NCBI RefSeq assembly: GCF_025997855.1
Contig: NZ_AP026563.1
Coordinates: forward strand, 245,633-309,632
Length of the DNA: 64,000 bases
Reading direction: 5' to 3'
DNA from: Deinococcus aetherius
GTDB taxonomy: Bacteria; Deinococcota; Deinococci; Deinococcales; Deinococcaceae
How positions within the stretch are numbered: the stretch's first letter is position 1; the number at the start of each line of letters is the position of its first letter. Shown piece after piece: positions 44,670 through 52,646 of this stretch. Position numbers and translations under genes: made by a program. The notes beneath the pieces are model-generated. The model was not told where the DNA came from. It searched no databases and saw nothing but the letters and a program-made list of their open reading frames with translations.

Positions 44670-45170
44670 ATGCGCAGATTCGTTCCCCTGATGCTCGCCT
44701 GGGCGGCGAGCACCGGTACCGCCCAGACCACCACTCTGAACGAGGTCACGCAGGCCCTGCACCGGGCCCAGCGCCAGGTGATCGCCTACCTCCCCGACCT
44801 CCAGGCACAGATGCTGGCGCAAGCCCTCAAGGAGGCGGCCAGCCGCCGCGTTCACGTCTACCTGATCACACCTCGGCATGCTCACCTGCGGCCCGGCTCG
44901 TTCCTTCCCAGCGTCGCCCTTGCCAACGCGGAGCAACCGCCCCTGCCGCTCGGCTACCACTTCGGCGAGCTGAATGCCCCGCCCCTGATCATCGTGGACA
45001 ACCGGACCCTCTACCTCGGCGCTGGTCTCGCCGACGGCTCCTCGACCGTGCGGCGCGGGACGTCGGCTGAACTCACCCGGGCGCTGACGGCCAGCGCGAA
45101 CGTCATCAACGCCTCTCCGAATGTCCCCGCCCGGGTGCTGATCAAGGAAAGGTACGGCCTGGCATGGTGA
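44670..45170 (+). CDS. Exported PLD-fold-like protein lacking the HKD motif
   Basis: 166 residues. A signal peptide (MRRFVPLMLAWAASTGTAQ) starts at ATG 44670; the longer frame from 44412 lies upstream of the promoter. The fold order recalls one phospholipase D half: LHRAQRQVIAYLPDLQAQML, ALKEAASRRVHVYLITPRH, then NAPPLIIVDNRTLYLGAG where active enzymes have H-x-K-x4-D. The His and Lys are missing, so it is probably inactive. It overlaps the ATPase gene by 7 bp. Confidence 0.5.
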   Translation: MRRFVPLMLAWAASTGTAQTTTLNEVTQALHRAQRQVIAYLPDLQAQMLAQALKEAASRRVHVYLITPRHAHLRPGSFLPSVALANAEQPPLPLGYHFGELNAPPLIIVDNRTLYLGAGLADGSSTVRRGTSAELTRALTASANVINASPNVPARVLIKERYGLAW

Positions 45171-46126
45171 AGCCTTTTCCCGTCACCGACCTCACCACGC
45201 CAGCCGAGTACGCGGCGGTGCAGGAGCGCTTTCCGGAGGAACTCCGGCAGATCATCGCCCCAAACCTGGTGGAAATCGACGAGATCATCCTCGACCTGAA
45301 TCAGCCCCTGAGCGTGCGGTTCGGAGGGCTGCGCATCGACTACCCGTTGGTGCTGGACCCGGTGCTGTTCGGCCGAGTCGACACCGAGATGCAGTCCGGA
45401 GTCACCAAGGGCTGGCGGGCGGACGGACGCATCGGTATCCCCGGGACCTTGCATCGGATCAGCCGCGAGACCAACCTCCAGGGGGCCAGCGTGATGATCA
45501 CCGTGCGCATTGGCCGAGCCCTGATCGGCGTCGCCGGGCCGCTGCGCGATGTCCTCCAGGATGCCATCGACCGGGGCGTGGGCATCGCCATCATCGGGCC
45601 GCCCTTCGTCGGGAAGACGACCCTCCTCAGGGACATCGCGCGCATCATGGCTGAGCGGCTGGGCCGCGGCCTGATCATCATGGACACCAGCAATGAGATC
45701 GGCGGGGACAGCGACCTCGCTCACTGGATCATCGGCAAAGCCCGGCGAGTCATCATCGGGGACCCCCAGTTGCAGGGTGGAAAGTACGCGCGCGCGATCG
45801 CCAATGCCGCCCCTCAGGCCCTGCTGGGTGACGAGCTCGGGTACCGGAACGACATCCCGATCATCGTCGAGAACGCCCCGCGTGGAGTGCCCATCACCGC
45901 CACCCTGCACGGCCGGGACATGGATCGAGTGGTGAAGAGCCAGAAGCTCTGGCCGCTGCTGGGAATCCGGGACGGGCGGAAGCTCGACCCCAGCACCTTC
46001 GCCATCGCCATCGAGGTCATGGACCGCGGCCACTACCGGGTCCACACCGACTTCGACCGGAGTATCGAGGCCCTGCTCGACAACGCCACCCCCACCGAAG
46101 GTCTTCACGAAATCCGCGTCGCCTGA
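45164..46126 (+). CDS. SpoIIIAA/Ycf45-type AAA ATPase in VirB11 position
   Basis: 320 residues. P-loop IIGPPFVGKTTLLRDIARIM at about 143-160, LIIMDTSNEIGGDSDLAHW, IGKARRVIIGDP, LLGDELGYRNDIPI and VPITATLHGRDMDRV follow the exact order of the SpoIIIAA/Ycf45 ATPases (often R3H-linked), relatives of the secretion ATPases. No R3H domain is seen. True VirB11 His-box and Asp-box motifs are not apparent. As last gene of the secretion operon it probably supplies the third motor. A strong terminator follows. Confidence 0.7.
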   Translation: MVKPFPVTDLTTPAEYAAVQERFPEELRQIIAPNLVEIDEIILDLNQPLSVRFGGLRIDYPLVLDPVLFGRVDTEMQSGVTKGWRADGRIGIPGTLHRISRETNLQGASVMITVRIGRALIGVAGPLRDVLQDAIDRGVGIAIIGPPFVGKTTLLRDIARIMAERLGRGLIIMDTSNEIGGDSDLAHWIIGKARRVIIGDPQLQGGKYARAIANAAPQALLGDELGYRNDIPIIVENAPRGVPITATLHGRDMDRVVKSQKLWPLLGIRDGRKLDPSTFAIAIEVMDRGHYRVHTDFDRSIEALLDNATPTEGLHEIRVA

Positions 46127-46142
46127 ACCCGAAGGCCCTGCG

Positions 46143-46180
46143 ACAACGGGACGTGCCAGGCGTCCCGTTGTTCTTCTTTT
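46143..46180 (+). terminator. Rho-independent terminator of the secretion operon
   Basis: ACAACGGGACG (46143-46153), loop TGCCAGG, CGTCCCGTTGT (46161-46171), then TCTTCTTTT. Confidence 0.9.
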
Positions 46181-47022
46181 CCAACCCCGGGCCCCTTCAC
46201 GAGGAGCCGTTCCCTTGCTGCAAGGAACACCGGAGGCGCGCTCCAAGAACACAAGCACCAAGTCCATCCTCGTCCCTCGCCCGACGGGCGCGGTTCCAGC
46301 AGAGACATGGCGGTGCTGGTCTCCCGGCACAACTCCCTGTTCGAGTTCCTTTCTCACACACAGAAACTGAGACAGGGCGACAGGTCAAAGGTGGGGGGTC
46401 TGTGGGTGATTCAGCTTTTTCAGAAACGAAACGTTCCCCCTCCTGCACCGCCAGCCTTCACCCCGCCTGAAGCACGTGTCCGTGCTCGTCTTCCAGCTTC
46501 AGACCGCCCTGCCCCAACCTCGAAGTACAAAGCACTTAAAAATTTAAACCAGAAGTATTCAAACTTCTCATCCGCGTGAGAGGGTGAAGTGAGGAGCGGA
46601 CGGTTCATCGAGAGAAGCCCGCCCATGCTGAGCCCTCCGGATGCCAGCGGTGAGGGCAGGAGAACGTTCCTTGAAGAATCGCCTCAAGACCCCGGGACGT
46701 GTCCGGCAGTGATGCGAAAACACGCCGGGGGTGCCGTGGAGGCAGGGGTTTTGATGGCCTGGAGGAACCGAAGTCACCTGCACCGTGAGAGGGTCACGGC
46801 GAGCCTCGCCAGACCGCTACCAGTGCCGATCTGCCTGCGACAGTCTCCACGCCAGGCCACCTGACTCGGGCATCACCTTTCCCCACCGTCGGTGCCCGAG
46901 CAGCCCTCCCCCGTCCTCGTGCCCCTCTCGTTCACAACAGAGAGCGGGCGGGCGACGCTCCGTGTTCGCGCTCTGGCCCGGCGGGACCCTCGCCGCTCAG
47001 GCGGCGCGCTCACTCCATCTCA
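46181..47022. other. Long intergenic region, no convincing gene
   Basis: 842 bp. Short open frames (for example 46307-46579) lack ribosome-binding sites and family features. An AT-rich patch lies at 46525-46570. At the end, a GGACCCTCGCC hairpin leader (46984-47005) has been separated from its gene at 48169 by the insertion sequence at 47023. Confidence 0.5.
46984..47005 (+). promoter_or_regulatory. GGACCCTCGCC leader hairpin, cut off from 48169 by an IS
   Basis: GGACCCTCGCC at 46984-46994; GCCGC (46992-46996) pairs with GCGGC (47001-47005). Without the IS it would sit about 36 nt before ATG 48169. Confidence 0.45.
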
Positions 47023-48147
47023 AGACCTGTTGCGCAGTAGTTGAAGGGCAGCGGGGCGACGGTTCACGTCGCCCCGCTGCCCTACGCTAGGTTTCAGGTC
47101 GTGGGCAGGAGGAGTCGGCGTTGCCAGCGGAGATTGACGAGTCCGGCGACACAGCCCCATATGACCCCATGCCGTTTGGGCTCGTTTCGGAAGAACTCCT
47201 TGCAGGCGCGGAACTTCTTCATCCGATTGATGACGTTCTCGGCGGTGATCCGTACCTTGGAGATCAGACGGTTCAGCTCACGTTGCTCCAGGCTCAACTC
47301 GCCCTTCTTCGGGCGCTTGGCGGGCACGATGGTCTCGCGCTCGGGGTAGACCTTCTCCAGCCCGGTGTACCCACGGTCCCCCCACACTCGGACATGGGGG
47401 GGCAAGCGGTTGATCAAGCGCGACCGTTTAAGCACCTTCATGTCATGAGTGCGACCGCTGGCGGTCGCACTGAGATGGACGACCTGCCCTTCGGGCGTCA
47501 CCGCCACCTGGGTCTTCAGGGTGTGCGTGCCCTGCTTGACGCTATAGAACCGCTTCTTGTCCTTGGGCCGCCCCACCGCTTTCTTCCCCGGCGTCTGGCC
47601 CTTCTTCACCTTCGGCTGCCCCCGGGGCTGCTCGGTGCCGTCCACGATCACGTCCGTCAGCTCGGGGAACACCTCCAAGAACTCCTCCAACGAGCGAATC
47701 TTTCTCGGCTTCTTGGTCTGGTTGCCCGCAACCTCATCCGGCTTGGCCTGGAGGGTCCGGGAACGCAGGGGAGCAGGCAACGCCTGCTCCAAGACGGGCA
47801 GCAAGCCGTGGATGTTGCGGCAAACATTCGCTGCGTCCAGGTCAAACAGGATGCCCAGGACGTGCATTGTGAAGTACTGGCGCAGGTAGAGCAGCGTGAC
47901 GAATAATCGCTGGCTCAGGTCAAGCTTGAAGGTGTTGCCCGCACCGATGCGCCGAACCCGTCCGGCGCCCAGCAGGGAGCGGCGGTGGGCCTGCTCCCAC
48001 AACGGCTCCAGTTTGCTCAGCAGCCGCTCGAACTCTTCGGGAGTCAGCCCCACCAGACGCTCGAAGGAACGTGCTCGGGACTTCAGCTTGTCCAGCCGCA
48101 ACACCCCCCGAACCTACCCGGCCACCCCTCTATCGCGCAACAGGTCT
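47023..48147 (-). mobile_element. IS5-family (ISL2-like) insertion sequence, copy 1
   Basis: 1125 bp; both ends read AGACCTGTTGCGC inward. Target duplication TCA (47020-47022, 48148-48150), a TNA site as in the ISL2 group. One transposase gene, plus a 16-bp-stem hairpin (47046-47082) behind it. Differs from copy 2 by one silent base seen at 47868. Confidence 0.9.
47094..48104 (-). CDS. IS5-family DDE transposase, copy 1
   Basis: 336 residues from GTG 48104. N-terminal helical HTH region ([23 protein letters not shown]), then the DDE_Tnp_4-type core: first Asp in [12 protein letters not shown], second in [15 protein letters not shown], Glu in the helix [17 protein letters not shown]. Apparently intact. 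Identical protein to that of copy 2 at 61430. Confidence 0.92.
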   Translation of the reverse strand: MLRLDKLKSRARSFERLVGLTPEEFERLLSKLEPLWEQAHRRSLLGAGRVRRIGAGNTFKLDLSQRLFVTLLYLRQYFTMHVLGILFDLDAANVCRNIHGLLPVLEQALPAPLRSRTLQAKPDEVAGNQTKKPRKIRSLEEFLEVFPELTDVIVDGTEQPRGQPKVKKGQTPGKKAVGRPKDKKRFYSVKQGTHTLKTQVAVTPEGQVVHLSATASGRTHDMKVLKRSRLINRLPPHVRVWGDRGYTGLEKVYPERETIVPAKRPKKGELSLEQRELNRLISKVRITAENVINRMKKFRACKEFFRNEPKRHGVIWGCVAGLVNLRWQRRLLLPTT

Positions 48148-48168
48148 TCATATCAGGAGGAAAGCGAG

Positions 48169-48336
48169 ATGGTGAACCCCCGTTGCCGTACCTACGTCAG
48201 CCCCAAAACTTCGCAGCACGAGGAGGGTCGGGGCGAACTCCAGGCTCAGGTCGAGGCGGCCCTCCAGGTCCTGCGTCTCGCCGAGCAGCTCGGTCCCCGT
48301 CCTCGAAAACCGCGCGTCCGTGTTCACCTGCACTGA
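48169..48336 (+). CDS. Small unknown protein, 55 residues
   Basis: ATG 48169 has a strong AGGAGGAAA site 8 nt upstream. MVNPRCRTYVSPKTSQHEEG is followed by an amphipathic helix (LQAQVEAALQVLRLAEQLG) and a basic tail. The IS inserted 22 bp before the start has cut off its leader and promoter, so it may now be silent or driven from the IS. Confidence 0.45.
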   Translation: MVNPRCRTYVSPKTSQHEEGRGELQAQVEAALQVLRLAEQLGPRPRKPRVRVHLH

Positions 48337-48400
48337 TGCCCCACCCGGGTTTTGCCTGTTCCCGGGACCCGGTCCACATCCCTGACCTGAAAGGGTGCCC

Positions 48401-48718
48401 ATGCTGCATCTGCTGCTCGGAAGCCTTCGCAGGGACGCTCGGCTCCTGCGTTGGCTCGCCACCATCATCCCTCCCGCCCTACTGCTCGGCTTCACGTTGC
48501 AGGTCAGTCGCAGGGCCCCGCCCGACGCGGCGCAGGTCTGGTCCTCGCTGCTTGCCACCCTGCTGTGGGCCGTGCTGTTCCTGCTCGCCCGCCGTTTCGG
48601 TCCGGCCTTCGACACCCGCACCGGCACCCGGTTGATGGGTACTCTCCGGGTCGTCCTCCTCCTGCTGTTCGTCATGCAACTGGTCCTGTTGCTCAGCACC
48701 CTCTTCCCCTTCGCCTGA
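48401..48718 (+). CDS. Small membrane protein, 105 residues
   Basis: Starts MLHLLLGSLRRDARLLRWLA. Three hydrophobic helices (LATIIPPALLLGFTLQV; SSLLATLLWAVLFLLARRF; LRVVLLLLFVMQLVLLLSTL) are separated by short basic loops. GAAAGGG lies upstream; GTG 48395 is an alternative start. Function unknown. Confidence 0.5.
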   Translation: MLHLLLGSLRRDARLLRWLATIIPPALLLGFTLQVSRRAPPDAAQVWSSLLATLLWAVLFLLARRFGPAFDTRTGTRLMGTLRVVLLLLFVMQLVLLLSTLFPFA

Positions 48719-48896
48719 CCTCCCCGGTCCCGAACTTCAGGAGCACCCCAGCAATGCCACCCAACACCCGAGACGACGGACGACCTGCGACCCCTGATCC
48801 TCAGCGCCGACCGGATGTCCCCACTGTGACCAGCGACCGGGCGTTGCAGGTCGGGGAGGTCCCGTGCCGAGCCTTTCCCTTTTGCGTGGCCCGGGA

Positions 48897-48922
48897 GGAC
48901 CCTCGCCTTCAGGGCGGCGAGG
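48897..48922 (+). promoter_or_regulatory. GGACCCTCGCC leader hairpin before 48928
   Basis: GGACCCTCGCC at 48897; CCTCGCC (48901-48907) pairs with GGCGAGG (48916-48922); ATG 48928 follows 5 nt later. Confidence 0.45.
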
Positions 48923-48927
48923 CAGGC

Positions 48928-49212
48928 ATGGCCCTCCTGCACTTCCTGCTTCGCCGCTTCGGCCACCGGGTCCCCGACCCCGTTCTCGTGACCTGCCCCA
49001 ACTGCCACGGCGAGGGCGACCTCCTGGTGGACGACAGCATCGTGTTCAGCGACCCCGACACGGGAGCGGCCGAGGTCGAGGTCGGCCAGAACCTGGAGAC
49101 GTGCACGACCTGCCAGGGCTCCGGTCGGATCACTCTCCGGACACAGCTCGTGATCCGCACCGCTCACCTCGTCAACACGGATCGCTGGTGGGCCCGGCAC
49201 GCCAAAGCCTGA
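48928..49212 (+). CDS. DnaJ-type zinc-finger protein
   Basis: 94 residues. Two CxxCxGxG-type motifs, VTCPNCHGEGDLL and ETCTTCQGSGRI, about 38 residues apart, form one DnaJ-like zinc finger; no J domain is present. The frame is open upstream to an ATG at 48754 with a CAGGAG site (153 residues), but the leader hairpin shared with other genes supports the start at 48928. Possible RNA- or protein-binding accessory factor. Confidence 0.55.
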   Translation: MALLHFLLRRFGHRVPDPVLVTCPNCHGEGDLLVDDSIVFSDPDTGAAEVEVGQNLETCTTCQGSGRITLRTQLVIRTAHLVNTDRWWARHAKA

Positions 49213-49355
49213 CCTGCGCTCGTCAACCCGGCCGCCGAGCGGGGAGCCTCCACGTCATTTTTGATGGCGTCCGCACTCGGGCGAAAGGTGCAGCCGCTTC
49301 CGCTCACGTCCGGCAGAGACGCTGGGGTGCCCCGCCAGATCGATGAGTCTCCACA

Positions 49356-49377
49356 CTCACCCGCCGGGCAGCGGGTG
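49356..49377 (+). promoter_or_regulatory. CTCACCCGCC leader hairpin before 49388
   Basis: CACCCGC (49358-49364) pairs with GCGGGTG (49371-49377), 10 nt before ATG 49388. Variant of the GGACCCTCGCC family. Confidence 0.35.
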
Positions 49378-49387
49378 GGCCAGCCGC

Positions 49388-49495
49388 ATGACCACCACCA
49401 AACGCATCCGCCACAAGGGCAAGAGGAAGTTCCCTCGTCCCCTCACCCGTGAGCAGAAACGCGAGCGGAAGTATCAGAGCTGGAGGCACGTGTGA
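49388..49495 (+). CDS. Very basic 35-residue protein
   Basis: MTTTKRIRHKGKRKFPRPLT..., with about 14 Lys/Arg in 35 residues, resembles a nucleic-acid-binding tail or ribosomal-protein-like peptide. The TGA overlaps the GTG of the next gene (GTGA at 49492-49495), which supports real translation. Confidence 0.5.
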   Translation: MTTTKRIRHKGKRKFPRPLTREQKRERKYQSWRHV

Positions 49496-49800
49496 GGCCG
49501 CCCGTCCTCCCCCAAGTCGCCGGCACACCCCCCGCCGGCCAGGCCCTGCTGACCCACACGCTGAACCTGCTCGACCTGCTCGACGTCCTGCGGCCCAACC
49601 TGGAACGCACCCTGTGCGTCGACCTGATGATCACCTGTCCCGCCGTGTCGGCCCAGACCACCTGTGAACTCGCCCGCCTGGCCCTGCAGGATGCCGACGG
49701 CCTCCCTGCCCATCCCCAAGTGCCTGCGCTGACCGCGTACGTCCGCCGTCTGCTGGGCGCCCTGCTCGCCTCGCCCGCTCCTCAGGGTCTCGTCGCCTGA
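49492..49800 (+). CDS. Unknown helical protein, 102 residues
   Basis: GTG start coupled to the basic peptide gene. Leu-rich helices (LLTHTLNLLDLLDVLRPNLE; LTAYVRRLLGALLA) and three Cys. No family recognised. Lies just before the ssb promoter. Confidence 0.5.
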   Translation: MRPPVLPQVAGTPPAGQALLTHTLNLLDLLDVLRPNLERTLCVDLMITCPAVSAQTTCELARLALQDADGLPAHPQVPALTAYVRRLLGALLASPAPQGLVA

Positions 49801-49815
49801 ACACGCCCTGACGTG

Positions 49816-49845
49816 ACCAACCTGACCCGCACCCACGCTGGAGGA
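49816..49845 (+). promoter_or_regulatory. TCCAACCTGRCC-type promoter of ssb
   Basis: ACCAACCTGACC at 49816, CACGCT at 49834-49839, predicted start near 49846; the leader to ATG 49965 is about 120 nt and ends with AAGGAG. Confidence 0.6.
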
Positions 49846-49964
49846 CGGGCACGGTCACCCCTCGCGTCCACTGCAGAACGGGCAGCCATCCCTCGCCCGG
49901 AGACCGCACCGGGCGAACCACCGGCAAGGTTCACCGGTGCCGCCGCGCACCAGAAGGAGTCCCC

Positions 49965-50840
49965 ATGAACAAGGTCCTGATCATCGCCGCCCTCGCCCGC
50001 GATCCCGAACTCCGCTACACCCCGGGAGGCACCGCCGTCCTCGATCTCACCCTCGCGGGCGAGCGCCACATCACGGGCAGCGACGGGCGCGCGCACGTCA
50101 TCCCCTTCTACGAGAACGGGCAGGCGCTGGGCAAGTACGCCGAACATCTGGCCGAGCGCGGGTATCAGGCGGGCGACGTCCTGGTGGCGGACGGGCAGCT
50201 CGATTACAGCCAGTGGGAGGCGCCCGAAGGGGGCAAGCGCAGCGCCCTGCGGGTGCGCGTCACGGGGACGGTGCGTCAAGCGGACGGAGACTTCGAGATC
50301 GCCCAGGATGGCCGGGGCGGGCAGCGGCTCAGGGGCGGCTTGAACCGGGCCACGGTCATCGGGAACGTGTCCGCCGACCCCGAACTGCGGTACACACCTG
50401 CCGGTGACGCCGTGCTCGGTCTGCGTCTGGGCGTCAACGAGAAGTACAAGGACCGTCAGGGCCAGGCCCAGGAGAAGACGCACTGGGTGGACGTGACCTT
50501 GTGGCGCGACCTGGCCCTGGCTCACCAGGGTCTGCGCAAGGGCGACCCAGTCCTGGTGGAGGGCGCACTGGTGGACGAGTCGTGGACGGACCGCGACGGG
50601 AACAGGCGCCGGACCAAGAAGGTCGAGGCGGACAGCGTGGTCCCCCTCAGCCGGGGTGCGGGCACGGGCACCTCCGGCACGCCAGCTCCGGCACGCGAGC
50701 AGCGGCAGCCGGTTGCCGCCTCGGGGACTCGCGCGGCCAGCTCTCAAAACGCCGCGCCCGCCCCGACCCGCTCCGGGGGGCTGGACATCGATCAGGGGCT
50801 GGAGGACTTCCCGCCCGACGAGGAGCCCCTGCCGTTCTGA
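49965..50840 (+). CDS. ssb: Single-stranded DNA-binding protein with two OB folds
   Basis: 291 residues. Two OB domains: residues 1-115 (MNKVLIIAALARDPELRYTPGG) and about 128-230 (NRATVIGNVSADPELRYTPAGD ... HWVDVTLWRDLALAHQGLRKGDPVLVEGALVDESW). The repeated DPELRYTP shows the internal duplication typical of Deinococcus-Thermus SSBs, which act as dimers. The tail is Pro-rich and ends DFPPDEEPLPF, the acidic tip that recruits partners. It likely protects plasmid ssDNA during transfer or replication. AAGGAG precedes ATG 49965. Confidence 0.92.
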   Translation: MNKVLIIAALARDPELRYTPGGTAVLDLTLAGERHITGSDGRAHVIPFYENGQALGKYAEHLAERGYQAGDVLVADGQLDYSQWEAPEGGKRSALRVRVTGTVRQADGDFEIAQDGRGGQRLRGGLNRATVIGNVSADPELRYTPAGDAVLGLRLGVNEKYKDRQGQAQEKTHWVDVTLWRDLALAHQGLRKGDPVLVEGALVDESWTDRDGNRRRTKKVEADSVVPLSRGAGTGTSGTPAPAREQRQPVAASGTRAASSQNAAPAPTRSGGLDIDQGLEDFPPDEEPLPF

Positions 50841-50928
50841 GCCAGCCCGGGGAGAGAGCGCCTCTCTCCCCTGTTCGTCTGGAACATCCACCCGCCGTCC
50901 CCATCGCCCCCGGCGGGGTGCCCCTGGG

Positions 50929-50955
50929 GGACCCTCGCCCGGTAGAACGCCGGGC
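50929..50955 (+). promoter_or_regulatory. GGACCCTCGCC leader hairpin before 50968
   Basis: GGACCCTCGCCC at 50929; GCCCGG (50937-50942) pairs with CCGGGC (50950-50955), 7-nt loop. AAAGGAG and ATG 50968 follow. Confidence 0.5.
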
Positions 50956-50967
50956 GCAAAGGAGCGC

Positions 50968-51363
50968 ATGAACCTGTCCCTGAAGCTCGGCGAGGGCGTG
51001 AACCTCGACCTCCGTCTCGGTGAGATCGCGGCGTCCCTCACCACCCCCGAGGCGCTTGCTCTCGCGGTGCACTTGGAGGACGCGGCAGACGACTCCTTTA
51101 CCCTGTTCACCTGCGGGCCCCTGGTCCTGCCGCCCTCCGGCGGCGTGATCCGTCTCAGCCTGGAAGTTCCGGAAGAGGTGGATCAAGCGCTGACGCTCTC
51201 GGCTGGCGAGGCTCTCCAGACCGCCCGCGTCATCACCTCGGCGGCCCGGACCCTCCACGGCATTCGCGCTGGACGGCGGTCGGACCGGGCGCGCGTGGAC
51301 ACCACCCTCGGCGGCCGGACCAGGCACCTTCCCTTCACGGTGGGGAGGGCCGGGACATGCTGA
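50968..51363 (+). CDS. Unknown beta-rich protein, 131 residues
   Basis: ATG 50968 after AAAGGAG. MNLSLKLGEGVNLDLRLGE and later strands (VLPPSGGVIRLSLEVPEEVD) suggest a beta fold; the end is basic. It overlaps the next gene by 7 bp. No family recognised. Confidence 0.5.
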   Translation: MNLSLKLGEGVNLDLRLGEIAASLTTPEALALAVHLEDAADDSFTLFTCGPLVLPPSGGVIRLSLEVPEEVDQALTLSAGEALQTARVITSAARTLHGIRAGRRSDRARVDTTLGGRTRHLPFTVGRAGTC

Positions 51364-51902
51364 GGTTCCTGCATGTCCTGGCCAGTTTCCTCACGCCCGC
51401 CTTCGAGGTCGAGCAGCAGTTCCCGCCACGCTGTGGCGAGCGGCGCAGCCTCCACGTCACCCACCGGCCGGGCGCGGGGTACGCCGTGTTCGAGACCCGC
51501 ACCGACGAGGCGCAGGGGGAGACGGCCATCGACGCCGAGACCTTCGAGGACGGCCTGACCCGTCCCCAGGCCCTGCGTCTCGCGGCCCGGTCGGGAGCTC
51601 GCCCCGAGACGGCGGCCGCGGTGCAGGCGTCCCGCTCGGCCCTCGTTCCCGCGCCCGTGCCTCTTCAGCTGGAGGTGCACGGCGACCTCGGGGTCGTCAC
51701 CCTGCACCTGCACGAGCACCTGGACCAGCCGGGCTTCCTCGCCGCGTTGGAGTGGGCCCTCCGGACCACCGACGCCGCGTCCTACCTCGCCCTGATCGGC
51801 CGGGAGGGAGAGCAGGAACTGGCCTGGCAGGCCCTCTTCGAGCGGGTGCCCTGGGGTCGGGGGACGGTTCGCGAGATCGAGCGCCTCACCGCCCACCTGT
51901 GA
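51357..51902 (+). CDS. Unknown protein, 181 residues
   Basis: MLRFLHVLASFLTPAFEVEQ... The N-terminal half is beta-rich (SLHVTHRPGAGYAVFETRTD) and the C-terminal half alpha/beta (VPLQLEVHGDLGVVTLHLHEHL ... LAALEWALRTTD). Overlaps the previous gene by 7 bp. No motif identified. Confidence 0.5.
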   Translation: MLRFLHVLASFLTPAFEVEQQFPPRCGERRSLHVTHRPGAGYAVFETRTDEAQGETAIDAETFEDGLTRPQALRLAARSGARPETAAAVQASRSALVPAPVPLQLEVHGDLGVVTLHLHEHLDQPGFLAALEWALRTTDAASYLALIGREGEQELAWQALFERVPWGRGTVREIERLTAHL

Positions 51903-51928
51903 CCCCGAAGGGCAGACCTTTCCCGGAA

Positions 51929-51955
51929 GGACCCTCGCCCGGAACCTTGCCGGGC
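51929..51955 (+). promoter_or_regulatory. GGACCCTCGCC leader hairpin before 51988/52002
   Basis: GGACCCTCGCCC at 51929; GCCCGG (51937-51942) and CCGGGC (51950-51955) with a 7-nt loop, the same spacing as at 50929. GGAGGAAGC and ATG 51988 follow, but that ATG opens only five codons. Confidence 0.5.
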
Positions 51956-52001
51956 GTGCACGCACTCCCCTGACCCCCGGAGGAAGCATGCCGAGGTCGC
52001 C

Positions 52002-52355
52002 GTGACTGTCGACGCGCAGGGACGGCTCACCCTGCCCCCCGAGGCGCAGGCCCGCCTCGCCCAGGGGCCCGGGCAGACCCTGGTGATCGATGTGGATCTC
52101 CCCGTCGAGCAGACGCCGGTCGGTGAGGGCGAGAATCCCTTCCTGCGCTTCATCGGCACCCTGTCCCCCTGGCCGAGGACAGCCGCACGTCCTCCCGACG
52201 TGAACGGGGACACGAGAACTGACAGGTTGCACCGCCACGAGGGTGCGCGGCGCCCGGCTTCACACCAAGCTGGGCGCCGCATCCCTTCGTCTTCTTTTGG
52301 AGCAGTCTGTCGTTGGTGTGGCATTCTGGCGTACAATAATGCCGAGGGGAATGTG
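52002..52355 (+). CDS. AbrB/MazE-like N-terminal domain ORF (possibly degenerate)
   Basis: From GTG 52002 the sequence MTVDAQGRLTLPPEAQARLA ... QTLVIDVDLP fits the swapped-hairpin AbrB/SpoVT DNA-binding fold (V..KGR..LP...R..L....G..L.V). After about 55 residues it becomes Arg/Pro-rich and continues without a stop into the TacA-like antitoxin frame. The RBS belongs to ATG 51988, whose frame stops at once, so an indel may have damaged this gene. Either a remnant antitoxin or an N-terminal extension of the next protein. Confidence 0.35.
52332..52337 (+). promoter_or_regulatory. -10 element of the toxin-antitoxin operon
   Basis: TACAAT at 52332-52337, 18 nt before ATG 52356, is a good -10 box in a locally less GC-rich stretch. 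A TTGGTG at 52313 is closer than the usual -35 distance. Confidence 0.4.
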
Positions 52356-52646
52356 ATGACGCATCTACCGAAAGACGAGCGCCTGCACCTGCGAGTGACT
52401 GGGGAGCACCATGACCTGATCGAACAGGCCGCCACCCTCGAGGGGCTCACCCTCACGGGTTTTGCCACCCGTCACCTCGTGGACGCCGCGACGCGAGTGG
52501 TCGAACATCACCGCGTGACGCAGCTCGGCCGAGAACAGGCCGAAGCGTTTCTCCGTGCCCTCGAGGAAGGCGAGGCTCCCCAGGGTGTGGACCGCCTCAC
52601 GCGCCACTTCGGCCGGACCTCGCTGCCTGTGCGGGAAGAACCGTGA
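52356..52646 (+). CDS. tacA: TacA-type (DUF1778) antitoxin
   Basis: 96 residues. MTHLPKDERLHLRVTGEHHD then LIEQAATLEGLTLTGFATRHLVDAATRVV is the ribbon-helix-helix of DUF1778 antitoxins. The C-terminal part (VTQLGREQAEAFLRALEEGE) is the toxin-binding helix. It represses its operon and neutralises the acetyltransferase toxin. The stop overlaps the toxin's GTG. Start chosen at 52356 although the frame is open upstream. Confidence 0.85.
   Translation: MTHLPKDERLHLRVTGEHHDLIEQAATLEGLTLTGFATRHLVDAATRVVEHHRVTQLGREQAEAFLRALEEGEAPQGVDRLTRHFGRTSLPVREEP

Noticed and set aside
46307..46579. 90-codon ORF in the gap before the IS
   Set aside because: No ribosome-binding site, mixed composition, no recognisable fold.
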